A stretch of DNA of 38,144 bases, from the NCBI GenBank assembly GCA_001797665.1, contig MGQA01000110.1:6157-44300 (forward strand), in the 5' to 3' direction. The position numbers were made by a program, and so were the translations under genes. The stretch comes from Deltaproteobacteria bacterium GWF2_42_12. GTDB lineage: Bacteria; Desulfobacterota; GWC2-55-46; UBA9637. Below are positions 1-8,496 of the stretch, one piece after another (the first letter of the stretch is position 1; each line of letters opens with the position of its first letter). The notes under the pieces were generated by a model, which did not search any database, was not told where the DNA came from, and saw only the letters and a list, made by a program, of their open reading frames with translations.

Positions 1-492
1 GTAAAGGTAATGATAATTGCTTTAATAGCAACAGGACTCACAAGCACAGTATTCTACTTATACAGTAACCAGGAGGTAGGTCAGTCATTTAAACAATTTC
101 ATATCAATGCCAGAAACTTTTTAGACTTTCTTTTTCCGGCGATTATAATTGCGCTTGTTATTGGAGTTATCATAGCTTTTGGCATGGCTATCTTTTTTCC
201 TCATAAAATAGCCGGCCCTTTATACAGAATAGAACGAGATATTAAGGAAAAGATTGGGGAAGGGGATTTTACTGTAAAGTTTACGGTTCGTAAAGGCGAT
301 GAGGTTGCAGATCTTGCTGACGCCTTGAATACCATGATGGCAAAGTTGAGATTAAAAATAGACAGAATCAAAAACACAGCAGAGAACCTTTTGTTACATG
401 CGGATACTATGAATAAGGACGATGAATCTGTAAGAAGGGTTTCAGAAATTGCACGAAGATTAGAAGAGGCAGTTAAAGAATTTAAGCTATGA
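1..492 (+). CDS. HAMP-domain membrane protein, C-terminal part (5' end outside window)
   Basis: The frame is open to the first base, so the true start probably lies upstream; the first ATG inside the window is at 10. Counting from that ATG, residues 1-20 are hydrophobic, a short extracytoplasmic stretch follows, a strong membrane helix spans about 38-62, and a HAMP domain spans about 63-118 (IAGPLYRIERDI, then GDEVADLADALN). A coiled-coil tail ends the protein at about residue 160. There is no methyl-accepting, kinase or other output domain, so it is not a full chemoreceptor. Short HAMP proteins of this type often sit beside multiheme cytochrome genes in Geobacter-like bacteria (family knowledge). 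The stop overlaps the next ATG (ATGA, 489-492), so translation is probably coupled. Its function is unknown. The domain call is firm; a role in the cytochrome cluster is inference. Confidence 0.8.
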   Translation, partial: VKVMIIALIATGLTSTVFYLYSNQEVGQSFKQFHINARNFLDFLFPAIIIALVIGVIIAFGMAIFFPHKIAGPLYRIERDIKEKIGEGDFTVKFTVRKGDEVADLADALNTMMAKLRLKIDRIKNTAENLLLHADTMNKDDESVRRVSEIARRLEEAVKEFKL

Positions 493-1097
493 CAAGCTGT
501 GAATGTTTGAGGGTAAGGCCAAGTTTTAAGGTATATTGCATACTCTTGACACAGGTGCTTTTTTTAATCCATGCATTTTTTGTTATGGGTTGTTCGGCTC
601 TATCAAAACCCATACCCGCTTCGGAAGCATTAAAAAATATAAGGAAGGTAGCTGTGCTTCCCTTTAATAATATATCCGGACAAAAGGAGGCAGGTAAAAT
701 AGTTGCAAATGTATTCGTTACTGAAATATTTAAAATCGGGAGATTCCATGTCGAAGAGCCAGGTAATGTCTTTCAATTTATGGTACAGGAGAGAATAAGC
801 ACAATTGGTGAGATTGAAATAGAGAGGGCAAAGATTCTTGGCAGACGTCTTGGGGTTGATGCGGTTATAGTCGGGACGGTAGATGAGTTTGATGATGGTA
901 AAGGCGGTAGGTACCCAACGCCTGTAGTTTCAATAACCGCCAGGATGATTGAATCAGGTAGTGGAAAACTTATATGGTCTGCTCAAAATAAAAAGAAAGG
1001 AGACGATTATATTATCATACTTGACTTTGGAGAAGTGAGATCGGTTACAACACTTGCTCAAAAAGTTGTCAGGGAGATGATAGAGACAATTAGATAA
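489..1097 (+). CDS. CsgG/LpoB/GNA1162-like outer-membrane lipoprotein
   Basis: A 202-residue protein with an N-terminal hydrophobic segment at about 17-33 ending in a lipobox, V-M-G-C, with the acylated cysteine at residue 35. The mature part has the fold signature of the CsgG/LpoB/GNA1162 group: an opening strand KVAVLPFNN at about 53-61, an ageing-helix region with a FxVEEPG-type strand, then GVDAVIVGTVDEF and the closing VSITARMIESGSGKLIW strand. Relatives act as secretion-channel or penicillin-binding-protein-activator lipoproteins in the outer membrane. Length fits a single-domain member. It overlaps the upstream gene by 4 bases and the downstream gene by 1 base, so the three form one translational unit. 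Which subfamily it belongs to cannot be decided by eye. Confidence 0.7.
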   Translation: MTSCECLRVRPSFKVYCILLTQVLFLIHAFFVMGCSALSKPIPASEALKNIRKVAVLPFNNISGQKEAGKIVANVFVTEIFKIGRFHVEEPGNVFQFMVQERISTIGEIEIERAKILGRRLGVDAVIVGTVDEFDDGKGGRYPTPVVSITARMIESGSGKLIWSAQNKKKGDDYIIILDFGEVRSVTTLAQKVVREMIETIR

Positions 1098-2638
1098 TGA
1101 TAAATATATTATTAGGAGCATCAGTGAAATCAAGGTTGGGATACATGACATTCATGGTCTTGTCTTTAATTTTTTTGATCGTCATATGCAATTCTACAGA
1201 TTCCTTAGGGTTTTGGCCATTTACCCCAAAGAAGAAAGATATAATGGCTATAGTTGGGGATGAGATTGTAACGAAAATTGAGTTTATAGAAGAGATAAGT
1301 AGACTTCATAAGAGTAATCGTGCAGGTGAAGCCTTATCTCGGGAAAGTTTATTTGCAAAGCAGGATTTTATTAAATTTTTGAATGAACTTGTAGATAATA
1401 AGCTCATGGTAATAGAAGCTATTAATCTTGGTCTGGATAAAGAGGCAGGATTTATAAATCAAAGAGATAATTATATTCTAAACTTATCCCTCGAAAGACT
1501 TCGACAAAATGAGATAATCAATAAAATTAAGGTAGATGAAAAAGAGGTAGAAGATTATTATCAGGAACAATTGAAGAGGAAAGAGGAAGAAAAGAAAAAG
1601 GGACAGGAGAAGTCTGGAGGACAAAAGGCAGATGAAGAGAAGGGCGATACTGCTAAAGAAGAAATAAAAGAGGCAGTGGAGACACAAAATGGGAGTGGTG
1701 ACAGTAAAATAGGAGGACACAAATCGGCAGCGCCAGACGAGAAAGAAACAATTAGAAGAAATTTATTTAATGGAAAAGTGCAAGCGAGGGAAAAAGAATA
1801 TTTTGCCTACATTAGACAGAAGGCTCGCGTAAAAATAAATAACGAAACTTTGAATGCGCTTACTCATGATAACACTGAATTCTTTGGTAAAGAAGTAGCA
1901 AGTGTAAATGGCGAACCCATATTGGGGATAGATGTTTTAAGGAATTTAACCAGAGTTAATATTAAGGATGAGGCGATAAGGAAAGAAGCGCTGGAGAAAC
2001 TTATCTGGTATAAAGTCCTTGATCAAGAAGCATTGAGCAGAGGTTATGAAAGAGAAAAGGAAATTAGCGAAAAGATAAAAAGGTATAGAGAGCAACTACT
2101 TATTAACCAGTTCAAGAGAAAGGCTATTTTACCTGCAGTAAAGGTTGAGGAAAAAGACATTATGGAATACTATAATGTTAACAAGGAGAAATATAAGCTG
2201 TCTGATAAGGTAAACTTAAAGATGATACATGTGTTGCATGAAAGAGAAGCCAATGCCATATTTGAGGAACTAAAAAAGGGCGCGGATTTTGCGTATCTTG
2301 CGAGAGAAAAGTCAATAGATCCCACAAAAGAAAAAGGTGGAGATATTGGATGGGTGATGGTAGACCAGTTAACGGATGATATTACGCACGCAGTTGCAGA
2401 GGCAAAGCGAGGAGATATCCTCGGGCCATTTAAAGTGCAGGCCGGATATGTAATTGTAGAATTTTATGGTTATGAAAAGGGTGGGTATATACCGCTTGAA
2501 AATGTAAGAAATGAGATTGATAAAACTATTGGCACTGAAAGATACAACGCCACGCTTAAGACCTATATAGAGCAATTAAGACAGATTATACCAATAGAAA
2601 TAAATCAGGCAGAACTTAATAGATTTCAAGGCAATTAA
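1097..2638 (+). CDS. SurA/PpiC-type peptidyl-prolyl cis-trans isomerase, periplasmic
   Basis: A 513-residue exported protein. Hydrophobic residues 16-31 form a signal peptide or membrane anchor. A SurA-like N-terminal helical domain begins at about 48 (IMAIVGDEIVTKIEFIEEI), and a second, similar entry is at about 266-310. The parvulin rotamase domain is at about 372-462, with KVNLKMIHVLHE, then GGDIGWV and GPFKVQAGYVIVEF. Residues 160-217 are a low-complexity Lys/Glu/Gly-rich linker, which interrupts the helical domain and is unusual for the family. Start and preceding stop overlap by one base (TAATG). Family members fold secreted and outer-membrane proteins. Placed directly before two giant cytochromes, it may be a dedicated foldase for them (inference). 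The family call is strong; the exact name (surA, prsA, ppiD) is not justified. Confidence 0.88.
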   Translation: MINILLGASVKSRLGYMTFMVLSLIFLIVICNSTDSLGFWPFTPKKKDIMAIVGDEIVTKIEFIEEISRLHKSNRAGEALSRESLFAKQDFIKFLNELVDNKLMVIEAINLGLDKEAGFINQRDNYILNLSLERLRQNEIINKIKVDEKEVEDYYQEQLKRKEEEKKKGQEKSGGQKADEEKGDTAKEEIKEAVETQNGSGDSKIGGHKSAAPDEKETIRRNLFNGKVQAREKEYFAYIRQKARVKINNETLNALTHDNTEFFGKEVASVNGEPILGIDVLRNLTRVNIKDEAIRKEALEKLIWYKVLDQEALSRGYEREKEISEKIKRYREQLLINQFKRKAILPAVKVEEKDIMEYYNVNKEKYKLSDKVNLKMIHVLHEREANAIFEELKKGADFAYLAREKSIDPTKEKGGDIGWVMVDQLTDDITHAVAEAKRGDILGPFKVQAGYVIVEFYGYEKGGYIPLENVRNEIDKTIGTERYNATLKTYIEQLRQIIPIEINQAELNRFQGN

Positions 2639-2719
2639 AAAAAATTTAACAAATAGTAATAAAAATTTAATTCTGACTATAGTAGTATGCATTGCGTAGG
2701 TCGTTAAGGAGGAAAGCAG

Positions 2720-4657
2720 TTGAAATCTAATCGGTTAATTATACTTGGTATTTTGATGAGTTTAATTATAACGAGTTGTATCGGGCCAAGGGTTGTAAGA
2801 AAATCCTGTGTTGACTGTCACCAGAAGGAATTTCTGCAATATAAAGAAGGGAAACTCCATAAACCCCTTATAGACAATAACTGTGAGGGTTGCCATATTC
2901 CTCATGGTCTTATCGGTGCACTTAAGCTAAAGGCGCCTGACGCAAAGCTCTGCTATCAGTGTCACGAAAAAGATAAGGAAAAATTAGAAAAACCAATGCT
3001 ACATACACCATTAAAAGAGGGTGTATGTCTAAAGTGCCATAATCCGCACTCTTCAAAGATAAAGGGACTTATACGGGTAGAAGGAAATGCTCTCTGTTAT
3101 CTTTGTCATTCTCAAGAACCTTTTGCAAAACAGACTGTGCATAAAGCAGGTTCTGACGGATGCAATAATTGCCATAACCCGCATTCCTCAGAGCATAATA
3201 ATAATTTACTTGATAAGGGCAACAAGCTTTGCGAAAAGTGCCATGATGTGGAAGCTGGGAAATTTGTAAAGGCGCATTTTGATTATAAGGTGGCAGGTTC
3301 AGATTGCCTTACATGTCATGAACCTCATTCATCGTCAGGCGACAAGCTTGTAAGAGAATACAGCCATAATCCGTTTAGTCAAAGAAAATGTAATGATTGT
3401 CACAATCCACCTGATTCGAAAGAGCCATTAAAGACCATGCTTGAGGCTGATAAGCTTTGTTATAATTGTCATACAACATTAGAAGGTCAATTTAAAAAGG
3501 AGAATATTCACCCGCCGGTTACGAAAGGAGAGTGTATAGCCTGTCATAACCCACATGTATCTGATTATAAAAATGAGCTTATCCTGGCAGAGAAGTCCCT
3601 TTGCTACAGTTGCCACAAAGATACTGAAAATAGGCATGCAAAGAAATTCACTCATACTCCAATAAGCAAGGGAAATTGTTCAGGCTGTCACGACCCCCAT
3701 GCTACAGAGAATAAGGGTATGCTAAAGGCAGTTGGTGCACAACTTTGTTATAGTTGCCATACTAAGGATGGTTTCGTTAAGACAGTAATGCACGCTCCTG
3801 TTGCTCAAAATGATTGCGTCTCCTGCCATGATTCACATGCTTCTGACTTTAAAAATGTCCTTGTCTCATCTATTGGAGACTTGTGTTATAGTTGCCATAC
3901 TCAGGAAAAGAGGAAATTTGATAAGGTTACACAGCATCCGAGGGTGCGGAACGGAGATTGTACTGTATGTCATAACCCACATGGAGCCCAAGAAAAAAAG
4001 TTGTTATTATCAAATGATAGGGAATTATGCTTTAAATGTCATTCCAATTTGTCAGAGAGTGTAGGGCAGGATGGGGTACATACGGTCTTCAAGGAAGGTA
4101 AATGTCTTAGTTGTCATGATGCTCACGCCAGTAATAACATAAAGCAATTAGTAGCAGAGGGGGGAGAACTCTGTTATAGCTGTCATAAAGATGCAAAGAT
4201 TGCTATAGGGATTGCGAAATCTCAACACAAGCCTGTCGTTGAAGAAAAATGTGTTGTGTGTCATAGGCCGCACGGCAGCAAAATAAAGGCTTTTCTACCA
4301 CGACCACTTAATAACCTCTGCCTTTCCTGTCATGCAGAACTGGAAAAGGGCATGAAAGAAAAAGGCGTCATTGTGCATAAACCCGTTATAGATGGCGCTT
4401 GCCAGAAGTGCCATTCATCGCATTATGCGGGTGAGAAAGCTCTGTTAAAGACTAAAAGAGAATTGCTTTGCAATGAATGTCATTCAAATCAGGGTGATGT
4501 AAAATTTGTAAAGGCACACGGAAATATACCTACCAGAAATAGCGATTGTCTTGGTTGTCATGAGCCACACATTGGGAAAGGTAAAGGGCTGCTGCATCGC
4601 CTTATGCATGCACCTTTTGAAAAGGGTGAGTGCAAGAGATGCCACGAGAGGCTATAA
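2720..4657 (+). CDS. 26-heme lipoprotein cytochrome c (doubled-CXXCH type)
   Basis: I count 26 CXXCH haem-binding motifs in 645 residues, about one per 24 residues. They alternate in the doubled-CXXCH pattern: a LCYSCH-like site, a spacer of about 20-28 residues carrying an H-x-P histidine, then a C-x-x-CH-x-PH site. The N terminus is a lipoprotein signal (LIITSC, acylated Cys20), so the protein is membrane-anchored, probably in the outer membrane. The start is TTG at 2720, chosen because a near-perfect AAGGAGG lies at 2706-2712 and the signal peptide begins there. The 81-base gap upstream could hold a promoter, but I see no convincing -35/-10 pair. Proteins of this class serve as electron wires or capacitors in metal-respiring and syntrophic bacteria. 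Role and electron partner are inferred; the haem count is read directly. Confidence 0.95.
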   Translation: MKSNRLIILGILMSLIITSCIGPRVVRKSCVDCHQKEFLQYKEGKLHKPLIDNNCEGCHIPHGLIGALKLKAPDAKLCYQCHEKDKEKLEKPMLHTPLKEGVCLKCHNPHSSKIKGLIRVEGNALCYLCHSQEPFAKQTVHKAGSDGCNNCHNPHSSEHNNNLLDKGNKLCEKCHDVEAGKFVKAHFDYKVAGSDCLTCHEPHSSSGDKLVREYSHNPFSQRKCNDCHNPPDSKEPLKTMLEADKLCYNCHTTLEGQFKKENIHPPVTKGECIACHNPHVSDYKNELILAEKSLCYSCHKDTENRHAKKFTHTPISKGNCSGCHDPHATENKGMLKAVGAQLCYSCHTKDGFVKTVMHAPVAQNDCVSCHDSHASDFKNVLVSSIGDLCYSCHTQEKRKFDKVTQHPRVRNGDCTVCHNPHGAQEKKLLLSNDRELCFKCHSNLSESVGQDGVHTVFKEGKCLSCHDAHASNNIKQLVAEGGELCYSCHKDAKIAIGIAKSQHKPVVEEKCVVCHRPHGSKIKAFLPRPLNNLCLSCHAELEKGMKEKGVIVHKPVIDGACQKCHSSHYAGEKALLKTKRELLCNECHSNQGDVKFVKAHGNIPTRNSDCLGCHEPHIGKGKGLLHRLMHAPFEKGECKRCHERL

Positions 4658-4740
4658 AATTTTAGTCGTGAAGTTTTGAATATAACTAATAAAGGTAGAA
4701 GTTGAATATTGTTTAAAACAGGCAGGGGAAGAGGATATAT

Positions 4741-5964
4741 ATGAAGTTCTTTAGCTACGCACTGGGAATAATAATTTGTTTCGTGGTTATTGTCGGCTTT
4801 GAGGAGACATCAATCTATGCGAAGAGCAAGGTAGACACCTTCGCTTTGTGTTTGGAATGCCATCCAAAGACAAAAGATTTAACCATGAAGGGGCGCGTCC
4901 ATCAACCGCTTAAGGAGGGTAAATGTACTGAGTGTCATAATCCACATGTTTCAAAACACCCCACTCTTTTATCTGATATAGGCGGCGAGCTATGTTATAA
5001 CTGTCATGATAGGAAGAAAGGGTTTATTGGCATAGTTGTCCATAGGCCGGTAGAAGAAGGTAATTGCCTTGTCTGTCATAATGCGCACTCATCAGATATT
5101 AAAGCTTTATTGAAAAAGGCAGGTGGAGATGGGTGTTTTTCATGTCATCCCAAGGAAGGTATAATTGCTAAAAAGAATATACACCCCGAGGTCAGAAAAG
5201 GCAACTGTTCATCATGTCATAACCCACATGCCTCTGATAGAGAAGGTTTGCTGAATAAAGATAGAAGAAGTCTTTGTGCTGGTTGTCATACTGAGACAGT
5301 AGCATTTGCAAATATGCACATGGGTTATAAGGTTGGAGGTTCCGATTGCTTAGGGTGTCATAGTCCTCATTCTTCAAATAGAAAAGGTATATTAAAGGCC
5401 TCGTTGCATAAACCATTTGAAGAAAACAAGTGTTCAAGTTGCCATGTTGCTGGCTCTACAGCTGTTGTGAGAACTGGTATGAGCTTATGCGTAGATTGCC
5501 ATAAGACTTCAATGGAAGGATTTAATAAAATAAGTAATCACTTGATTTTAGGCAAAAACGATAGTTTCTGTAATAGCTGTCATAATCCTCATGCGTCTGA
5601 TGAAAGGTATCTGCTGAAGGATAAAGAAAAGAGAGTCTGCTATGAATGCCATACTGACACAAAGGATTATGTTGCAAAAAGCGCCCATAAACATCCCAAA
5701 ATTGGCGAATGCTTAGATTGCCATGTAGCCCATGGCTCAAATGCTCTCTTCTTCCTTTCAAAAGGGAGTAATACATGCTCTCAGGAGAAATGCCATGAGA
5801 CACAGGGTACCTTTACTCACCCCATTGGAGAGAAAATAATAGATCCACGTTCCAAAGTCGCTATGGATTGCAGTACGTGTCATAACCCAATGGGTTCACC
5901 AGAAAGTAGTATACTGAGATTTGAAAAGGATAAAGAATTATGTGTTCAATGTCATCAAATGTAA
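4741..5964 (+). CDS. 16-heme secreted cytochrome c with one CX4CH site
   Basis: 407 residues with 15 CXXCH motifs and one CX4CH motif (codons at 5776-5796, C-S-Q-E-K-C-H), giving 16 likely haems. The signal peptide (hydrophobic 4-19) ends in IYA-KS, a plausible type I cleavage site, with no lipobox; unlike its neighbour it should be soluble in the periplasm or secreted. The repeat pattern (LCYNCH, spacer with HxP, C-x-x-CHNPHxS) matches the upstream 26-heme protein, so the two probably arose from a common repeat unit. The CX4CH spacing is typical of some haems in tetraheme cytochrome c3 and needs a haem lyase that accepts it. The start ATG at 4741 follows GAAGAGG. Co-transcription with 2720-4657 is likely, over an 83-base gap. 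The terminal electron acceptor is unknown. Confidence 0.94.
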   Translation: MKFFSYALGIIICFVVIVGFEETSIYAKSKVDTFALCLECHPKTKDLTMKGRVHQPLKEGKCTECHNPHVSKHPTLLSDIGGELCYNCHDRKKGFIGIVVHRPVEEGNCLVCHNAHSSDIKALLKKAGGDGCFSCHPKEGIIAKKNIHPEVRKGNCSSCHNPHASDREGLLNKDRRSLCAGCHTETVAFANMHMGYKVGGSDCLGCHSPHSSNRKGILKASLHKPFEENKCSSCHVAGSTAVVRTGMSLCVDCHKTSMEGFNKISNHLILGKNDSFCNSCHNPHASDERYLLKDKEKRVCYECHTDTKDYVAKSAHKHPKIGECLDCHVAHGSNALFFLSKGSNTCSQEKCHETQGTFTHPIGEKIIDPRSKVAMDCSTCHNPMGSPESSILRFEKDKELCVQCHQM

Positions 5965-5978
5965 GTGGGGCCAAAGTT

Positions 5979-6941
5979 ATGATACGCAAAATCAATACTA
6001 ATGATAATGGACAACAGGCAAGTTATATAAGCTGGAAGGTTTTTTCTTATATTCAGCTTCTGATATTATTTGTTCTATATTTTCTCTTTCCAGTTCAGTT
6101 ATATTCAAAAGAAAAGGCTGAGATAAAAGTGGTTGCTGTAATAAGCGGAGATGAGATTGTGGGTAAATTAAATAAGCCTTCTGGTCTATTCTTTGATGAA
6201 ATAAGAAAAAGATTATATGTTGCAGATAGTGGCAACAATAGGCTTATTTCTTTTGACTCAGAATTTAAGTATCTTAATGAGTTGTCCCACGAAGAACTCA
6301 TACTGCCTACAAGTATTGTTAGGAATAAGGAAGGGCATTTCTTTATACTGGATAATGGGAAAGCTGATATAATATTTATTGACCTTGAAAAAAAGGTAGT
6401 TGAACCTCTTTCATTAACTGGAATCCCACCCGGAAAAGAGAAATTCGTACCCGGTAGGATAGCAATTGACAAGGCCAATAGACTTTATATCATCGATAAA
6501 CTAAACAAAAGGCTCCTTATAGTGGAGCAAACGGGTAAATTTGTAAGGGAGATTACTGTAAAGGATAAGAACTTTTTAGGGCTTACAGATGTAAGAGTTG
6601 ATAATAATGGGGATATATATGCAGTAGATGCAGTAAGTGGCAGTGTTTATGTATTTGACAATAAAGGTGAAATGGTTTCACGATTTGGTGGCAGAGCAAG
6701 CAGCATCGGTACTTTACGTTTTCCGGTGAGCCTGGCGATAGATAAAAATGGACTTATATACGTAGTCGACCAGCATGCAGGAAAGGTATCTGTCTTTGAT
6801 AAAAAAGGGAGTTTGCAATACACAATAGCAAAGCCAGGTGTAAAAGAAGGTGAGTTGTCTAATCCATCTTATATATTTATAGACAGAGAAGGGAGAATAT
6901 ATCTTATAGATGGTAATAGAATCCAGGTTTTTAAAGAATAG
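5979..6941 (+). CDS. NHL-repeat beta-propeller protein, exported
   Basis: A secreted or anchored protein built of NHL repeats. Successive blades carry the KPSGLFFDEIRKRLYVADSGNNRL, ...GLTDVRVDNNGDIYAVD and RFPVSLAIDKNGLIYVVDQ types of motif, about five to six blades. Hydrophobic residues after a charged, Ser/Lys-containing leader form the signal or anchor. I place the start at ATG 5979, preceded by AGTGGGG at 5964-5970. An earlier in-frame ATG at 5940 would overlap the cytochrome gene by 25 bases, add a 13-residue non-signal-like extension, and lacks a ribosome site. NHL propellers are protein-interaction platforms and are often encoded beside multiheme cytochromes in Geobacter-like genomes (family knowledge). 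Binding a cytochrome partner here is inference. Confidence 0.85.
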   Translation: MIRKINTNDNGQQASYISWKVFSYIQLLILFVLYFLFPVQLYSKEKAEIKVVAVISGDEIVGKLNKPSGLFFDEIRKRLYVADSGNNRLISFDSEFKYLNELSHEELILPTSIVRNKEGHFFILDNGKADIIFIDLEKKVVEPLSLTGIPPGKEKFVPGRIAIDKANRLYIIDKLNKRLLIVEQTGKFVREITVKDKNFLGLTDVRVDNNGDIYAVDAVSGSVYVFDNKGEMVSRFGGRASSIGTLRFPVSLAIDKNGLIYVVDQHAGKVSVFDKKGSLQYTIAKPGVKEGELSNPSYIFIDREGRIYLIDGNRIQVFKE

Positions 6942-6946
6942 AAAGG

Positions 6947-7645
6947 GTGATATATATTCTTTATATTCGTATCAGTATATTATTATGGTTAATTTTTATT
7001 TGTGGCTGCATAAAGGATGTTAAAGAAGTGGGGGAAAACCCAGGTTTAGATACTATTCCATTTTACCTGGCCGGCTCTCTTGCTTTTGATACGAAAGGTG
7101 CACTTAAGGTAATGGAAGAGGAGAAAAAACTTGAAGTGCAGCGTAAAGCAGGGCTTGAAGAAGAATTGAAAAAGAGATTAGAAGTTCAGTCTTCTCAGGG
7201 AGACGTGCCAGATCCGTGGATTCCTCCGGCTAATAGAAAACTCAAAGATCTTCCTCCCGCTCTCAGGGGGTTTCCAAAAGATAAATTTGGATATCCTGAT
7301 TGGACCGCTGCTGTAAGACAAGAGATATTAAAGCCGAGGGGCACTATCATAGAAGAGGCACCAGATGACCCTCCATTTGACCAAGATATTATTTTTGAAA
7401 TTAATGATAGATTAATGGCAGATGTGCGTTTTTCGCACAAGGTACACACCTTCTGGCTTTCCTGCAAGATATGCCATCCGTCAATATTTATAGATAGGCG
7501 TGGGGCTAATAGATTTACTATGTATGATGTATGGCAAGGCAAGTACTGCGGCAGATGTCATGGTAAAATAGCATTCCAACCAAAAGGATTCGAGAACTGC
7601 CAGCGGTGTCATAGTGTTCAAAAGAAGGTTCGTGGTATTAGGTAG
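6947..7645 (+). CDS. Triheme c7-type cytochrome lipoprotein
   Basis: 232 residues starting at GTG 6947, five bases after the NHL gene stop. No in-frame ATG precedes the signal peptide, so GTG is the best start. The lipobox is ICGC with Cys21 acylated. Residues 45-140 are a charged and Pro-rich linker (ADDPPFD-like and PPANRKLKDLPPALRGFP stretches). The C-terminal 75 residues hold three CXXCH sites, CKICH, CGRCH and CQRCH, in the c(7)-type triheme arrangement: FSHKVHTFWLSCKICH, then GKYCGRCHGKIAF and a final CQRCHS. Such domains occur in chains in putative cytochrome nanowires and as small periplasmic shuttles. It could carry electrons to the larger cytochromes upstream (inference). A membrane-tethered shuttle with a long linker is a plausible geometry. 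Confidence 0.88.
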   Translation: MIYILYIRISILLWLIFICGCIKDVKEVGENPGLDTIPFYLAGSLAFDTKGALKVMEEEKKLEVQRKAGLEEELKKRLEVQSSQGDVPDPWIPPANRKLKDLPPALRGFPKDKFGYPDWTAAVRQEILKPRGTIIEEAPDDPPFDQDIIFEINDRLMADVRFSHKVHTFWLSCKICHPSIFIDRRGANRFTMYDVWQGKYCGRCHGKIAFQPKGFENCQRCHSVQKKVRGIR

Positions 7646-7784
7646 TTGAATGAAACTATCCAGCTCGGCTATTCATGGCGATTAGATTAGATGTGATAGT
7701 TAAGTAGTGAGAAATTACGTTGCATTTATTCTTAAAATATGTTAATGTATGCGCAAAAACTATATATAGGGAGGTTATTTTAAG

Positions 7785-8399
7785 ATGATAAGGGTGTTAG
7801 CAAGGGGGGTATTGGTATTTTGTTTAATGGTTGGGATTATTGCATGTAGTAAACAAGAAAAAAAGGAAGAAGGTGCAAGTAAAATTGAAGAAAAACAGGA
7901 GGTTATGGTAGAAGGGGAAGAAAAGAAGCTTCCTGAAGGTCATCCGGCGATCAGCGGTAATAAAGAGAGTGGTGTAAGTAGTGTTGAGGAGCCTACCAGG
8001 GCGGCTGCAGGCCATCCAGTAGGGTCAGAAGTTAAGAGAGAGGTAAAAGTACCTAATGAAGTTAAGACAAAATGGAAAAGTGTTAATCTGAAGGTTAGAG
8101 ACATGGAGAAAAACTCCGAAGAATTGATCTCTGTAAATATAGGTAAAGAGACTTCTATAAAGGGCGGTAATTTTGCTGTAAAGGTTGAGGCGTTTTTGCC
8201 AGATTATACCATTTATGACACTTATATAAGCTCAAAATCGAATGAACCAGTTAATCCTGCGGTATTAATAGAACTTTTGCAGGGGGGGAAAAGTGTGGCA
8301 AAGGGTTGGGTGTTTACAAATTTAACAGCATTCAATTCGTATAAGCATAATCGATATGAAGTAGTTCTTCCCCCTGTTTCTTCACCATCTAAGAAATGA
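7785..8399 (+). CDS. DUF2155-domain lipoprotein
   Basis: 204 residues. Signal peptide residues 5-20 end in the lipobox I-I-A-C (Cys21). A Glu/Lys-rich linker of about 75 residues follows and contains two similar short motifs, EGHPAISG and AGHPVGS. The C-terminal domain from about 105 to 200 resembles DUF2155 proteins: WKSVNLKVRDMEKNSEE, IKGGNFAVKVEAFLPDY, SNEPVNPAVLIELLQGGK, KGWVFTNLTAFNSYKHNRYE. The biochemical role of the family is not known. ATG 7785 has GGGAGG eleven bases upstream. A 139-base gap separates it from the triheme gene, so it may have its own promoter (I see none clearly). It may be the last member of the envelope cluster, or independent. Confidence 0.75.
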   Translation: MIRVLARGVLVFCLMVGIIACSKQEKKEEGASKIEEKQEVMVEGEEKKLPEGHPAISGNKESGVSSVEEPTRAAAGHPVGSEVKREVKVPNEVKTKWKSVNLKVRDMEKNSEELISVNIGKETSIKGGNFAVKVEAFLPDYTIYDTYISSKSNEPVNPAVLIELLQGGKSVAKGWVFTNLTAFNSYKHNRYEVVLPPVSSPSKK

Positions 8400-8496
8400 G
8401 GAAACAGCTTTGGGTAGACCAAGATTTAGTTTTTAGATATTTAAGATAACCAACTTTTATAGACAGCAACAGATCAATTGTGGAGAGAAAAGGACT

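Noticed and set aside
5940-5978. Upstream start for the NHL protein
   Set aside because: It would overlap the cytochrome by 25 bases, has no Shine-Dalgarno, and adds residues that are not part of a signal peptide.
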